This document shows, piece after piece, positions 25,590-35,022 of a stretch of 39,019 nt of DNA; the stretch's first letter is position 1, and every line of letters starts with the position of its first letter. The position numbers and the translations under genes are program-made. This stretch comes from Balneolia bacterium (lineage in GTDB: Bacteria > Bacteroidota > Rhodothermia > Balneolales > Cyclonatronaceae). The notes under the pieces were generated by a model. That model was not told the DNA's origin. It searched no databases and saw only the letters and a list, made by a program, of their open reading frames with translations. The stretch covers positions 1 through 39,019 of the forward strand of contig PWID01000320.1 in NCBI GenBank assembly GCA_003555145.1, in the 5' to 3' direction.

Positions 25590-26930
25590 TCAGAACTGCT
25601 TTTTCCGGCTTTTAGCTACTATAAGCTCGTTTAAAAATTCGGACAGGTTCCGTGTGAGGTTAATTCGGCTGTAACGTAAGCCGGTCTCATCCCCGGAACC
25701 CAGTTGTTTAAACTCGTCGAGACGAGTAAGGATATACGATAGTCTTTCTTTTACCGAAATCGCATCATTGGGGTTGGCCACAAATCCAGCAGCGAGCGAA
25801 TCAAGCACCCTGGCTGCTTCACCCCGGGAGGGAACAAGTCCAAGTATAACCTTTCTGCACCCAATATATTCAAATAATTTGCCCGTTGTAACCTGTTCAG
25901 GACTTTTTTTGTGGCCTACTGTAAACCAGACCACATCTGCAGAAGCGAGCCCCTTCAGCGCTTTTTTGTGGCTCAGGTATCCACAATCCTTTATCAAATC
26001 TGTAAGTCCCAGTCTCTTTATTAATGTATGGTGCTCAGCCTGTAGCCCCCCTTGAAAAATGAGTTCAAGTTTTGGCCGGAGTTCGGGCTGTGCCTCCAGT
26101 AATAGCCTAACGCCCTCAAGAAAGGTATCAGGCTGGTTTTCACCATAAAACAAACCATTATATAGAATCCGGATAGTTTCGTTTTCGGTACTGGAACTCT
26201 TCGGACTTACATCATCCGATGCAGCAAGTAAAATATCTTCAGGGTCGTACCCCTGCTCAAGAACCTCAAACTTAAGCCCTTCCCTTCCATTCCGGCTTTT
26301 GAGCGAATCCAGCATAAAGCCATTGATTGCCGTTACCATATCTGCGCTAAGTAAACATTTCTTTTCTAAATCCTTCATTCTGTTCCGGTGGAATGGAGTA
26401 GGATACCTAAGCAGATGACTTCCGTACCAGTCATCACGAAAATCCATGAGAACAGGAATATCCAGACTTTCTTTCAACTCAGCAGCAATCATTAGGTTAC
26501 TGTATGGAGGAGCAGTAGCAAATATGGCGTCAAATTTGCGGATTTTGTGAAGCTCATTTGCTTTTTCAACAGCCGGAAGTATCCACCCTTTTTTATTATC
26601 CGGCAAATAAAAGAAGGATGATACCATTCGGGCAGGAGCTGCCATCCAGTCCGGAATGTTTCCAATCGCGCGCCTCCCGGCAGTTTTATCGAATGGTGTA
26701 TTTCCTTTAACCCTGTGCACTTCAACAGCAGGCTGTATTCGATCCAGCTCTTCCTGAAGGCTCTCATCATAATGAGTATAAAGTCCCGGCTCCGGCGCAA
26801 GCACCACGGGTGTCCACCCAAACCGCTGCAGGTATTTCACGAATTTTAACGGCCGCTGCACACCCGAAGATCCCATTGGCGGAAAATAGTAGGCTATTAC
26901 AAGTACGGTTTTATGTCCCCGGCTTTGCAT
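25590..26930 (-). CDS. Glycosyltransferase, GT4-like
   Basis: This 446-residue GT-B-fold enzyme is predicted to move a sugar from a nucleotide-sugar to a cell-envelope acceptor. The N-terminal domain starts VLVIAYYFPPMGSSGVQRPLK, the usual opening of family 4 relatives. The C-terminal domain has RILYNGLFYGENQPD and KDCGYLSHKKALKGLASADV, then the donor-binding EQVTTGKLFEYIGCRK, where Glu in FEY is the family residue. There is no signal peptide. The product is unknown. Its position between guaB and the M23/bactofilin pair hints at wall or surface polysaccharide work. Confidence 0.85.
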   Translation of the reverse strand: MQSRGHKTVLVIAYYFPPMGSSGVQRPLKFVKYLQRFGWTPVVLAPEPGLYTHYDESLQEELDRIQPAVEVHRVKGNTPFDKTAGRRAIGNIPDWMAAPARMVSSFFYLPDNKKGWILPAVEKANELHKIRKFDAIFATAPPYSNLMIAAELKESLDIPVLMDFRDDWYGSHLLRYPTPFHRNRMKDLEKKCLLSADMVTAINGFMLDSLKSRNGREGLKFEVLEQGYDPEDILLAASDDVSPKSSSTENETIRILYNGLFYGENQPDTFLEGVRLLLEAQPELRPKLELIFQGGLQAEHHTLIKRLGLTDLIKDCGYLSHKKALKGLASADVVWFTVGHKKSPEQVTTGKLFEYIGCRKVILGLVPSRGEAARVLDSLAAGFVANPNDAISVKERLSYILTRLDEFKQLGSGDETGLRYSRINLTRNLSEFLNELIVAKSRKKQF

Positions 26931-26979
26931 TTCCGCTTTCTTATTTTCCTGTGATGTGGCCCTGAGTTCAGACAGAATT

Positions 26980-28458
26980 TTATCTCATTGAATAGTTCGG
27001 CGATTCTTTGGTGATCTGTACCGAGTGCGGATGACTCTCCCGCATGGATGCCGGAGAAATTTTAACAAATTCTGCATTTTGCAGCGTATTTATATCCGGT
27101 GCGCCACAGTATCCCATCGCGGCTCTGAGGCCGCCAGTCATTTGGTAAACAACCTCGGCAAGCGTTCCTTTATATGGAACCCGGCCTTCAATCCCCTCAG
27201 GAACTAACTTATTAACATCGTCTTCAACATCCTGGAAATAACGATCTTTGCTGCCTTTTTTCATAGCGCTTATACTACCCATACCGCGATATGTCTTAAA
27301 CTTGCGTCCTTCATAAATTACGGTTTCGCCAGGGCTTTCATCAACGCCGGCAAATAATGATCCAAGCATTACCACTTCAGCACCGGCAGCTATCGCTTTG
27401 GGGATATCACCTGTTTGTTTAATACCGCCATCGGCTATAAGGCCAAGTCCGTGCTTTTTGGTGTACGCAGCAATTTCCATAATAGCGCTCAGCTGAGGCA
27501 CGCCAACACCGGTCACCACGCGCGTGGTACATATAGAACCGGGGCCAACTCCTACTTTAACTACGTCGGCACCGGCTTTATGAAGAGCTTCAGCGGCGGC
27601 TTTAGTTGCTATATTTCCACCAACAATTACAAGTTCCGGATAGGCCTTGCGAATGCGGGTTACCATATCGAGCACGCCCTGAGAATGGCCGTGAGCAGTA
27701 TCAATTACAATACAGTCGACTGAAGCATGAACCAGTGCCGCTACTCTTGTTTCCGTATCGGCAGCAATCCCAACGGCTGCTCCCACCCGAAGCCGGCCCA
27801 TTTCGTCCTTACAGGCATTCGGGAAATTTTTCTTTTTCTCAATATCTTTAAAAGTGATTAACCCGACCAGCGTGTAGTTTTCGTCCACTATCGGAAGCTT
27901 TTCAATTTTGTAGGTTTGAAGCAGCTTTTCGGCTTCTTCAAGGGTTGTCCCGGATTTAGCAGTAATAAGGTTTCCGGTTGTCATAATTTCACTGAGGAGA
28001 CGAGCAGGGTTAGTTTCGAAACGCAAATCCCGGTTGGTTACTATACCCAATAGTTTTTTTGCTGCATCTACTATTGGTATACCGCCGATTTTGTGCTGGC
28101 TCATAACAGCCCGGGCATCTTTTACGGTAGACTGCTTTTGGAGTGTAACCGGATCCACAATCATCCCGCTTTCGCTTCTTTTAACCAGACGAACATGTTC
28201 GGCCTGCTCTTCAATAGTCATGTTTTTATGCAGAATCGACATCCCTCCCTCACGAGCCAGCGCAATAGCCAGCCTGTATTCGGATACAGTATCCATTGCT
28301 GCGCTTAAAAGCGGAATATTAAGCGTAAGGTTTCTGGCTAGATTTACCGAGGTGTTTACATCTCTGGGCAGAACGGCCGAATGCGCAGGCACCAGCAAAA
28401 CATCGTCGTAAGTTAAGCCTTGGCGGGTAATTTTACTTTCGAAGGGAGATTCTGACAT
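26980..28458 (-). CDS. guaB: IMP dehydrogenase
   Basis: The enzyme oxidises IMP to XMP with NAD+, the committed step to GMP. The TIM barrel starts [20 protein letters not shown] and is interrupted by two CBS domains (about residues 98-150 and 158-210), typical of GuaB. The catalytic loop is [20 protein letters not shown] with Cys310, and the flap region has [20 protein letters not shown] start at the ATG giving [20 protein letters not shown] (492 residues); a longer frame upstream adds unrelated sequence. It reads divergently from the antiporter gene. The glycosyltransferase follows 49 bases later with no terminator. Confidence 0.98.
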   Translation of the reverse strand: MSESPFESKITRQGLTYDDVLLVPAHSAVLPRDVNTSVNLARNLTLNIPLLSAAMDTVSEYRLAIALAREGGMSILHKNMTIEEQAEHVRLVKRSESGMIVDPVTLQKQSTVKDARAVMSQHKIGGIPIVDAAKKLLGIVTNRDLRFETNPARLLSEIMTTGNLITAKSGTTLEEAEKLLQTYKIEKLPIVDENYTLVGLITFKDIEKKKNFPNACKDEMGRLRVGAAVGIAADTETRVAALVHASVDCIVIDTAHGHSQGVLDMVTRIRKAYPELVIVGGNIATKAAAEALHKAGADVVKVGVGPGSICTTRVVTGVGVPQLSAIMEIAAYTKKHGLGLIADGGIKQTGDIPKAIAAGAEVVMLGSLFAGVDESPGETVIYEGRKFKTYRGMGSISAMKKGSKDRYFQDVEDDVNKLVPEGIEGRVPYKGTLAEVVYQMTGGLRAAMGYCGAPDINTLQNAEFVKISPASMRESHPHSVQITKESPNYSMR

Positions 28459-28486
28459 AATAATTTGAATGGAATTTTGGGTTCGG

Positions 28487-28494
28487 CAAAAATA
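28487..28494 (-). promoter_or_regulatory. Candidate -7 element for guaB
   Basis: On the minus strand TATTTTTG fits the TAnnTTTG consensus of Bacteroidota promoters and lies 28 bases before the guaB ATG. The surrounding AT-rich tract makes chance likely, and no good -33 TTG is spaced correctly. Confidence 0.3.
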
Positions 28495-28688
28495 ATTAAT
28501 TATTACGTGAATCGCTTGAACAATCCACAATTTAACAGCCTAACGAATGTCCCGCTTCAATCTTGCCGAAAAGCATCTTAAGGCCATGAATTCTTCAGTT
28601 TTCTTTGCTGTTTATTGAAGACTGCGATAAGCACCAGATTGATTATATTACAATTTGCTCAAATCCAACCACTAAACGACAAAGGTTC

Positions 28689-31220
28689 TTGGAATTTATT
28701 TATAACATTGGCTCAAACCTGCCGGTAAACGATCCAGTACTTATTTTCGCTATCGTGATGATCATCATTCTGATAGCGCCCATAATCGTTCAAAAGTTAA
28801 AAATCCCGGGACTTGTTGGAACCATTCTCGCTGGTACAATTGTCGGACCCAGCGTTCTTGGTTTACTGGAACGCGACGACACCATCATACTATTGGGTAC
28901 CGTAGGTCTGCTTTACCTCATGTTTATGGCCGGCCTGAGCATAGACCTTAACAAATTTGAGAAAAACAGAAACAAGAGTCTCGCATTCGGCCTTATCTCA
29001 TTTTTCATTCCGCAGCTTGCAGCTATACCGGTTGGTATTTATCTGCTCGATTTTTCCCTGGTCTCGTCAATTCTTCTGGGTTCCATTGTTGGTTCTCACA
29101 CCCTTCTGGCCTACCCGATTGCAAACCGTATAGGAATTCAAAAGAATACGGCTGTAACTATGGCAATGGGGGGAACCATTGTAACGGATATGCTTTCCCT
29201 AATTTTTCTGGCAATAGTAGCAAATACAATAGGCGAGTCGTCCGGGGTTGGATTTTGGATAACTTTCGTAATTATGGTTGTCATTTACGGGGTCGCTGTA
29301 TTATTCGGTCTTCCGATCCTGGGGCGCTGGTTCTTCAGAAACGTGAGAAACCAGACGAATACAGAATATGTATTTATGATTGCGCTTCTGTTTATCTCAG
29401 CGTATCTGGCCGAGCTGGTTGGATTAGCTGCTATTATCGGTGCCTTTCTCGCCGGTTTAACCCTCAACAGACTCGTACCAGAATCCGGCACCTTAATGAG
29501 TCGTGTTCAGTTCGTTGGGAACGCTCTGTTTATTCCTTTCTTCCTCATCTCTGTGGGTATGCTCGTGGATGTAAAGGTGATGATCGAAAGCTGGGCTGTT
29601 TGGCTGCAAACCGGCGCTTTTACGGCTCTTGTTGTTTTTGGGAAAGGTATTGCCGCTAAATTCACCCAGCTTATTTTCAGAATGTCGGCAGCTGAAGGCT
29701 GGACCGTTGTTGGGCTTACGATCCCTCAGGCTGCAGCTACACTCGCCGTTACCCTGGTTGGTTTTGAAATAGGGCTGTTCACCCAGACTTCTGTTAACGC
29801 GGTTGTTCTTATGATTCTCATTACCTGTATGATTGGCCCAAGTTTCGTCGAAAAATTCGGGCGTCAGGTTGCTCTGCAGGATGCTAAAAAGCCGTACGAT
29901 CCCAAAGACGCACCTGAACGTATTCTTATTCCTCTTGCTAATCCGCAAACAGCAGAAACGCTTATGGATATAGCCATGATTGTTAAAAAGAAGAACAGTG
30001 AGGAACCTCTTTTTCCGCTTACCGTGGCCCGCGACACAGGTAACGCAGATACCGACGCAAGGGTAGCCGAAAGTGAGAAAATGCTGAGTCATGCTGTTGT
30101 ACATGCCGCAGCCGCTGAAATGCCGGTTTTACCCATCACAAGAATCGATATGAACATATCGAACGGTATTCTCAGGGCAATCAAAGAATTACGGGCTTCT
30201 CACGTGGTTATAGGCTGGAACGGACAAATTTCTGCGCGTCAGCGTATTTTTGGTACTGTACTCGACCAAATGCTGGAGCAAGCTCAGCAGCTGGTAATGG
30301 TTTGTAAAGTAGACCATCCTATAAATGTTACCGAGCGCATTTTTCTTATGGTTCCTCCCTACATCGATCGGGAACCAGGCTTTTCGGATGCCATGTCTAC
30401 TATCCAGAACATGGTTAGCGAAATCGGGTCTGACCTGATTGTGGTAACATCCCGCAACAATCATAATACCATACGTACAGTAATTGAAACCGAAGAGCCC
30501 CAAATCGAAGGTGAATACATCACCCTGGATAACTGGAGCGATTTACTCAAGGATGAGCGTATTAATCTTCAGGATGAGGAAGACCTTGTTTTGCTTCTTA
30601 GTACCCGGAAAGGCACTGTTTCCTGGGATGATAATCTGGAGCGTCTGCCCCGTATTATCGCCCAGAACTATCCAAACGTTAATTTCATAACCATGTACCC
30701 TTCCGAAGTTACAACCGAAGATACTGTTGTTAACCGTATTAGCTTTGAAAGCGTAGGCAAAATTCCAAGTATAAGCACCGAGCATGTTAATTTTGAGCTT
30801 GATGACATGGATGCTTCAAACGCATTGCGGGAACTTATGGGTAAGAAATTTCACAACAATCCTGTTGCTCTGTCTGAAGTTATAGAGCGAATTTTGAAGC
30901 AGGATATTGATAACCTCCCCGGCGAACTACCGAATGTAGTGTTAACGAAAACCCGCACTTCTCTTTGTAATAAGCCCACTCTCTTTTTGGGGATTAGTAC
31001 AAAAGGGATAGATTATCCAAACGTAGGAGAAAAAGTAAACCTGATTTTTGTTTTACTTTCGCCGAAAACAACATCAACACAACAAAATATCTCAGTTCTC
31101 GCGAACCTTGCGCGGGTTCTGGCCCATAAAAAAACATACCTGAAAATAAAAGAAGCGAAAACCGTTGCCGAAATCAGCGAAATTATTGATAATGTAAGAC
31201 TGCGAATCCGAAACCGATAA
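28689..31220 (+). CDS. CPA2 cation/proton antiporter with stress-protein-like tail
   Basis: The first 400 residues or so hold about 12 membrane helices of the Na+/H+ exchanger fold (KefB/NapA type). Family blocks include KLKIPGLVGTILAGTIVGPSVLG near the start (quoted in part), MAMGGTIVTDMLSLIFLAI, and LAAIIGAFLAGLTLNRL. The remaining 440 residues are soluble: a universal-stress-protein-like region with RILIPLANPQTAETLMDIA and SHVVIGWNGQ, then a second similar unit and an unrecognised end. There is no TrkA-N domain. I start at TTG 28689, with AAAGG just upstream; a TTG at 28605 would add 28 residues. It should exchange Na+ or K+ for protons in pH or salt stress. The exonuclease gene follows by 15 bases. 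Confidence 0.88.
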   Translation: MEFIYNIGSNLPVNDPVLIFAIVMIIILIAPIIVQKLKIPGLVGTILAGTIVGPSVLGLLERDDTIILLGTVGLLYLMFMAGLSIDLNKFEKNRNKSLAFGLISFFIPQLAAIPVGIYLLDFSLVSSILLGSIVGSHTLLAYPIANRIGIQKNTAVTMAMGGTIVTDMLSLIFLAIVANTIGESSGVGFWITFVIMVVIYGVAVLFGLPILGRWFFRNVRNQTNTEYVFMIALLFISAYLAELVGLAAIIGAFLAGLTLNRLVPESGTLMSRVQFVGNALFIPFFLISVGMLVDVKVMIESWAVWLQTGAFTALVVFGKGIAAKFTQLIFRMSAAEGWTVVGLTIPQAAATLAVTLVGFEIGLFTQTSVNAVVLMILITCMIGPSFVEKFGRQVALQDAKKPYDPKDAPERILIPLANPQTAETLMDIAMIVKKKNSEEPLFPLTVARDTGNADTDARVAESEKMLSHAVVHAAAAEMPVLPITRIDMNISNGILRAIKELRASHVVIGWNGQISARQRIFGTVLDQMLEQAQQLVMVCKVDHPINVTERIFLMVPPYIDREPGFSDAMSTIQNMVSEIGSDLIVVTSRNNHNTIRTVIETEEPQIEGEYITLDNWSDLLKDERINLQDEEDLVLLLSTRKGTVSWDDNLERLPRIIAQNYPNVNFITMYPSEVTTEDTVVNRISFESVGKIPSISTEHVNFELDDMDASNALRELMGKKFHNNPVALSEVIERILKQDIDNLPGELPNVVLTKTRTSLCNKPTLFLGISTKGIDYPNVGEKVNLIFVLLSPKTTSTQQNISVLANLARVLAHKKTYLKIKEAKTVAEISEIIDNVRLRIRNR

Positions 31221-31235
31221 AACCTACTGACGCTT

Positions 31236-31952
31236 ATGTTTTTTGTATTTGATATTGAATCTGTACCCGATTTTGAGTTTATACGCACCGTTCTGAATAA
31301 GCCCGAACTTGAAGAAGACGCACTGCTTGAACTCGCTGCAGAAGAGCTCGCCAAGAATAAGTCTGGCTTTCTGCCACCTATGTTCCACCGGATGGTTTCA
31401 TGGGTCGGTCTTTGGGTGGACAATATGGGAGAACCTAAAAACAAAGTCTCCTGGTCCGGTAAAGATGAGAAAGAGGGCTTGGAAAAACTGATCCAAACGC
31501 TGGGCTTGTTCAAGGACTTCGGACTTATTCATCATAACGGGCGGGGGTTCGATTTGCCTCTCATCACCTATCGGTCCCTGAAGCATGGCCTGCAGCTTCC
31601 ACGGCGTATGAGCCATCACGACATCAGATACAGATTCAGCCAGCAGAATATTGATTTGGTGGATGAATTTAGTAATTATGGCGCAAGTTCGTGGCCTAAG
31701 CTAAAACATCTGGGAATGCTGATTGGCATACCTTTCAAACAGACTGGTGAAGGTAATATCGTGCTGGAGATGTTCCGTGAGGAGCGACTTGAAGCCATCG
31801 AACACTATTGCTACGAAGATGTAATCGCGACCTATCTTATCTGGCTGTTTATGAAGTTTAATAACGGCGAGCTCAACGAGCTTACCTTTAGCCAGCTAAG
31901 AGACCGGGCTATTCAAAAACTCAATGAAATCCAGGCCAGCGTACCGGACTAA
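31236..31952 (+). CDS. DnaQ-like 3'-5' exonuclease (PolB exonuclease-type)
   Basis: This 238-residue protein has the DEDD exonuclease motifs: FDIES (Asp6 and Glu8), HNGRGFDLPLI with its Asp, and CYEDVIATYLIW with its Asp. The arrangement, and the PPMFHRMVSWVGLW segment after the first motif, fit the predicted PolB-like 3'-5' exonuclease family (PF10108), which stands alone and is not part of a polymerase. It probably removes nucleotides from DNA or RNA 3' ends; the substrate is unknown. It begins 15 bases after the antiporter stop, so it is likely co-transcribed, but the two functions show no obvious link. Confidence 0.88.
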   Translation: MFFVFDIESVPDFEFIRTVLNKPELEEDALLELAAEELAKNKSGFLPPMFHRMVSWVGLWVDNMGEPKNKVSWSGKDEKEGLEKLIQTLGLFKDFGLIHHNGRGFDLPLITYRSLKHGLQLPRRMSHHDIRYRFSQQNIDLVDEFSNYGASSWPKLKHLGMLIGIPFKQTGEGNIVLEMFREERLEAIEHYCYEDVIATYLIWLFMKFNNGELNELTFSQLRDRAIQKLNEIQASVPD

Positions 31953-31981
31953 TCAGAGGTGTCGGGTATCAGGAAAATAGA

Positions 31982-32018
31982 AAGCCGCTGAAATGGTTTT
32001 AGACATCTCAGCGGCTTA
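31982..32018. terminator. Bidirectional terminator between exonuclease and glgC
   Basis: The ten-base perfect arms AAGCCGCTGA and TCAGCGGCTT enclose a 17-base loop in the convergent gap. On the minus strand a TTTCTATTTT tract follows, so it should stop glgC transcripts. On the plus side the T-rich tract is weaker. Confidence 0.75.
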
Positions 32019-32046
32019 AGTTTAGTTTATAAAAGGTTTGAAGCAA

Positions 32047-33315
32047 TTATATATTCGTACCGTCTTTGAGAATGCTGCCTTTAGGAACTACCACTATTCC
32101 GTCTACTACCGTATAGTTGTCGTAGTTGCCATCCGCCAGATGATCACCGCCGTTTATACGTACGTCGTTTCCAATACGAGCGTTTTTATCGATAATACAG
32201 TTTTGGATAAAACATCTTTCTCCGATTCCGACCGGCGGGAAATCTGCATTTTTCTGTTCGATTTCTTCATACTTAGGAAAGGAATCATTACCCATTATTA
32301 TGCTGTCTGCAACGGTAGTTCCTCGGCCAATTCGTGAGCGAATTCCAACAAGGGTGTGTTCTATACGGCTGGCTTCTACTACGCAGCCTTCCGCGATGAT
32401 GGAGCGCTCCAGAGCGGTTCCGCTAACTTTGGAAGCCGGCAGCATGCGTGCACGGGTGTAAACCATACGCGATGTGTCGTACAGGTTGAAGCTTGGCATG
32501 GCATCTGTTAGCGCCAGATTCGCTTCATAAAAAGATTTAATTGTTCCGATATCGGTCCAGTAGCCACCATAAATATACGAGCAGATCTTTTTCTTCTTCG
32601 AAATTGCGGAAGGAATTATTTCCTTACCAAAATCTGTGGCGTCGGGGTTTTGCTCAAGAAGCTCACGAAGAACTTCTTTACTAAAGACATAAATACCCAT
32701 CGATGCAAGGTAGTGCTGGCCTTTCTTTTTTAGATCATCAGGTACATCGGAAGCCCAGTCTCCAAGTTCCTCTTTGCCGGGCTTTTCGACAAATGATTCA
32801 ATTTTACTGTCTTTACCAACTTTCATAATACCAAAACCGGTGGCGTCGTCAGCATCAACCGGAATCGTTGCTATAGATAAATCGGCTTTCGAATCGATAT
32901 GAGCCTTCATCATCTCTTTAAAATTCATCTGGTAAAGCTGGTCGCCCGACAGAATCATTACATAATCGAATTCGTGGTTATCCATATGATGCATTGACTG
33001 GCGCACCGCATCGGCTGTGCCCTGAAACCAGCTTTGGCTGCTTATGGTTTGCTCTGCAGCGAGCACATCAACAAAGCCAGGATTAAATGCATCGAACGTA
33101 AACGTATTTTTAACGTGACGGTTTAAAGAGGCCGAATTAAACTGAGTGAGCACATATATTTTTCTGATATGCGAGTTCAGGCAGTTTGAAATTGGAATAT
33201 CCACCAATCTGTATTTTCCCCCAATGGGAACCGCCGGTTTAGATCGCGTTTTGGTGAGCGGAAACAATCGGGATCCCTGCCCGCCGCCTAGTATTACTGC
33301 AAGTACATTTTCCAT
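32047..33315 (-). CDS. glgC: Glucose-1-phosphate adenylyltransferase (ADP-glucose pyrophosphorylase)
   Basis: GlgC makes ADP-glucose from glucose-1-phosphate and ATP, the regulated first step of bacterial glycogen synthesis. The N-terminal nucleotidyltransferase has VILGGGQGSRLFPLTKTRSK and KYRLVDIPISNCLNS, and the substrate block SGDQLYQMNFKEM is present. A left-handed beta-helix forms the C-terminus, with hexapeptide repeats such as NARIGNDVRINGGDH. Its 422 residues match the family. It lies 19 bases downstream of glgA, and the pair forms an operon ending at a hairpin. Its role is certain; its allosteric effectors cannot be read from sequence. Confidence 0.97.
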   Translation of the reverse strand: MENVLAVILGGGQGSRLFPLTKTRSKPAVPIGGKYRLVDIPISNCLNSHIRKIYVLTQFNSASLNRHVKNTFTFDAFNPGFVDVLAAEQTISSQSWFQGTADAVRQSMHHMDNHEFDYVMILSGDQLYQMNFKEMMKAHIDSKADLSIATIPVDADDATGFGIMKVGKDSKIESFVEKPGKEELGDWASDVPDDLKKKGQHYLASMGIYVFSKEVLRELLEQNPDATDFGKEIIPSAISKKKKICSYIYGGYWTDIGTIKSFYEANLALTDAMPSFNLYDTSRMVYTRARMLPASKVSGTALERSIIAEGCVVEASRIEHTLVGIRSRIGRGTTVADSIIMGNDSFPKYEEIEQKNADFPPVGIGERCFIQNCIIDKNARIGNDVRINGGDHLADGNYDNYTVVDGIVVVPKGSILKDGTNI

Positions 33316-33334
33316 AATTCAAATGATTAGTAAT

Positions 33335-34771
33335 TCACTGTTTAAGTTGATGATATAAATCGATATAAGTTTGTGCAGACTTATTCCAGGTGAAGTCGAG
33401 TTTCATTATTTCTTTTCTCACTTTCTTAAACTCAGCCTGCTGCTCGTACAAGCCTATGGCTCTGTAAACGGCGTGGAGCGCATCATTTGCTGAATACTCC
33501 CTGAAACGGATTCCATAACCATTTTCCTCACCTATATCTTTAACTGAATCTTTAAGACCACCTATCTCTCTTACGATAGGAACCGTACCATATCTCATGG
33601 CGAACATCTGGTTGAGACCACAGGGTTCTACCCGCGATGGCATTATAATAAAATCGGCACCGGCATATATCCTTCTGGATAAAGTCTCATTGTACTGTAT
33701 TGAAGAGTCGAAAAATCCCGCATATTCTCCCGACATTAAGCGAAGGCGCTCCTGCAACCAGTGGTCTCCGGTGCCTAGTACTACAAAAGATGCTTTCCCG
33801 CCTTCCTCTATAAAACGGGAAATTACTTCAGGAAGAAAATCGGCGCCTTTTTCTTTAACCAGCCTTCCAATAAATGCGATGAGCGGGTAATTAGTATTAA
33901 GATTAAAATAGTCGCAAATGAGCCTCTTACTTTTTTCCTTCCCCTTTTCTACGGTTCTAACATCGTAATGATGCTCGAGCATTGGATCTGTTTTCGGATT
34001 CCAGACTTCATCGTCGATTCCATTAATAATACCGACACATTTACCGCGCTCAGCTCTCAAAAGTCCTTCAAGCCCGTTGGCCGAATCCTGCAGCTCTTCC
34101 ATGTAGCTCTGAGAAACCGTGGTAACCTTCCAGGCTTTCCTGATTCCGGCTGACAAAGAGTTTAACCGCCCCCCCCAGTCTAAAAAGCCCTGCTGATCTT
34201 CTCTGATGCGCGGCAGCAGGTTTTTCTTCCCAAGTTCGTAATTTCCATGATATTCACCATTATGTATAGTAACAACGGTAGGTATATGCTCCATTCCGCT
34301 AAATAACTCGCAAGAGGTCATCAAAAAAGGAATCAGGGATGTATGGTGATCATGGCAGTGCAGTACATCTGGTGTTGTGGAAAAGGTGCGAATCCATTCC
34401 AAAGCTGCCAATTGAAAACTCAGGTACCTTTCAAACTCATCCCAGTAACCGAAGCCGCTTTCTGCGTCCACATATATTCCTTTCCGGTCTAGTTTACCAG
34501 GTACGTGTACCAGATAAAGTGGAAACCCCAGCTCTTCGCCTTCAACTTTATGAATTTCGAACTGAAACATCCGATCGCCCATGTACGTATTGCCGGCATG
34601 CACAACCCGAACATTTCTTTGGTTTATCCAGTCGTTATTAAAGCGGGGCATTACAACCCAGGCATCAGCCCCAAGGGCACGCTGATATTTAGGAAGTGAA
34701 CCAACTACGTCTGCCAAACCACCCGTTTTTGCAACCGGATAACACTCAAAGCTTAAATGAATAATATTCAT
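33335..34771 (-). CDS. glgA: Glycogen synthase (ADP-glucose type, GT5)
   Basis: GlgA adds glucose from ADP-glucose to the growing alpha-1,4-glucan. The GT5 signature KTGGLADVVGSLPK is at residues 15-28. VTIHNGEYHG lies in the acceptor domain. The C-terminal domain has PLIAFIGRLVKEKGADFLPE and PSRVEPCGLNQMFAMRYGTVP, with the conserved Glu of EPCGL. It has 478 residues. It reads divergently from the ABC exporter genes over a gap of about 250 bases. No branching enzyme (glgB) or phosphorylase is in the window. Confidence 0.96.
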   Translation of the reverse strand: MNIIHLSFECYPVAKTGGLADVVGSLPKYQRALGADAWVVMPRFNNDWINQRNVRVVHAGNTYMGDRMFQFEIHKVEGEELGFPLYLVHVPGKLDRKGIYVDAESGFGYWDEFERYLSFQLAALEWIRTFSTTPDVLHCHDHHTSLIPFLMTSCELFSGMEHIPTVVTIHNGEYHGNYELGKKNLLPRIREDQQGFLDWGGRLNSLSAGIRKAWKVTTVSQSYMEELQDSANGLEGLLRAERGKCVGIINGIDDEVWNPKTDPMLEHHYDVRTVEKGKEKSKRLICDYFNLNTNYPLIAFIGRLVKEKGADFLPEVISRFIEEGGKASFVVLGTGDHWLQERLRLMSGEYAGFFDSSIQYNETLSRRIYAGADFIIMPSRVEPCGLNQMFAMRYGTVPIVREIGGLKDSVKDIGEENGYGIRFREYSANDALHAVYRAIGLYEQQAEFKKVRKEIMKLDFTWNKSAQTYIDLYHQLKQ

Positions 34772-35022
34772 GCAATCAATTTCCCCAGCGGGTAAAGCTG
34801 TATTTTTTGGTCTTAAAAATGATGTATCTTCATCCCTATTATAATGTAAAGCGTCTTAATTGTAAAATTTAAAGCACGATTTCTTATTGAATTTTCCTGA
34901 AGCAATTAATTCTTTCAGGATTACAACTATATACGGTTTTTAAAGCTCCGGAGCCCATTGAGGTATTCTGGAAAATCTTTTCAATCTTTTCCGAATTTAA
35001 TCCAATTACATCAAACACTTAC

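Noticed and set aside
34840-34845. TATAAT before the ABC exporter genes as a sigma-70 -10 box
   Set aside because: No -35 at a suitable distance, and this group normally uses a TAnnTTTG-type element. The gap is AT-rich, so chance is likely.
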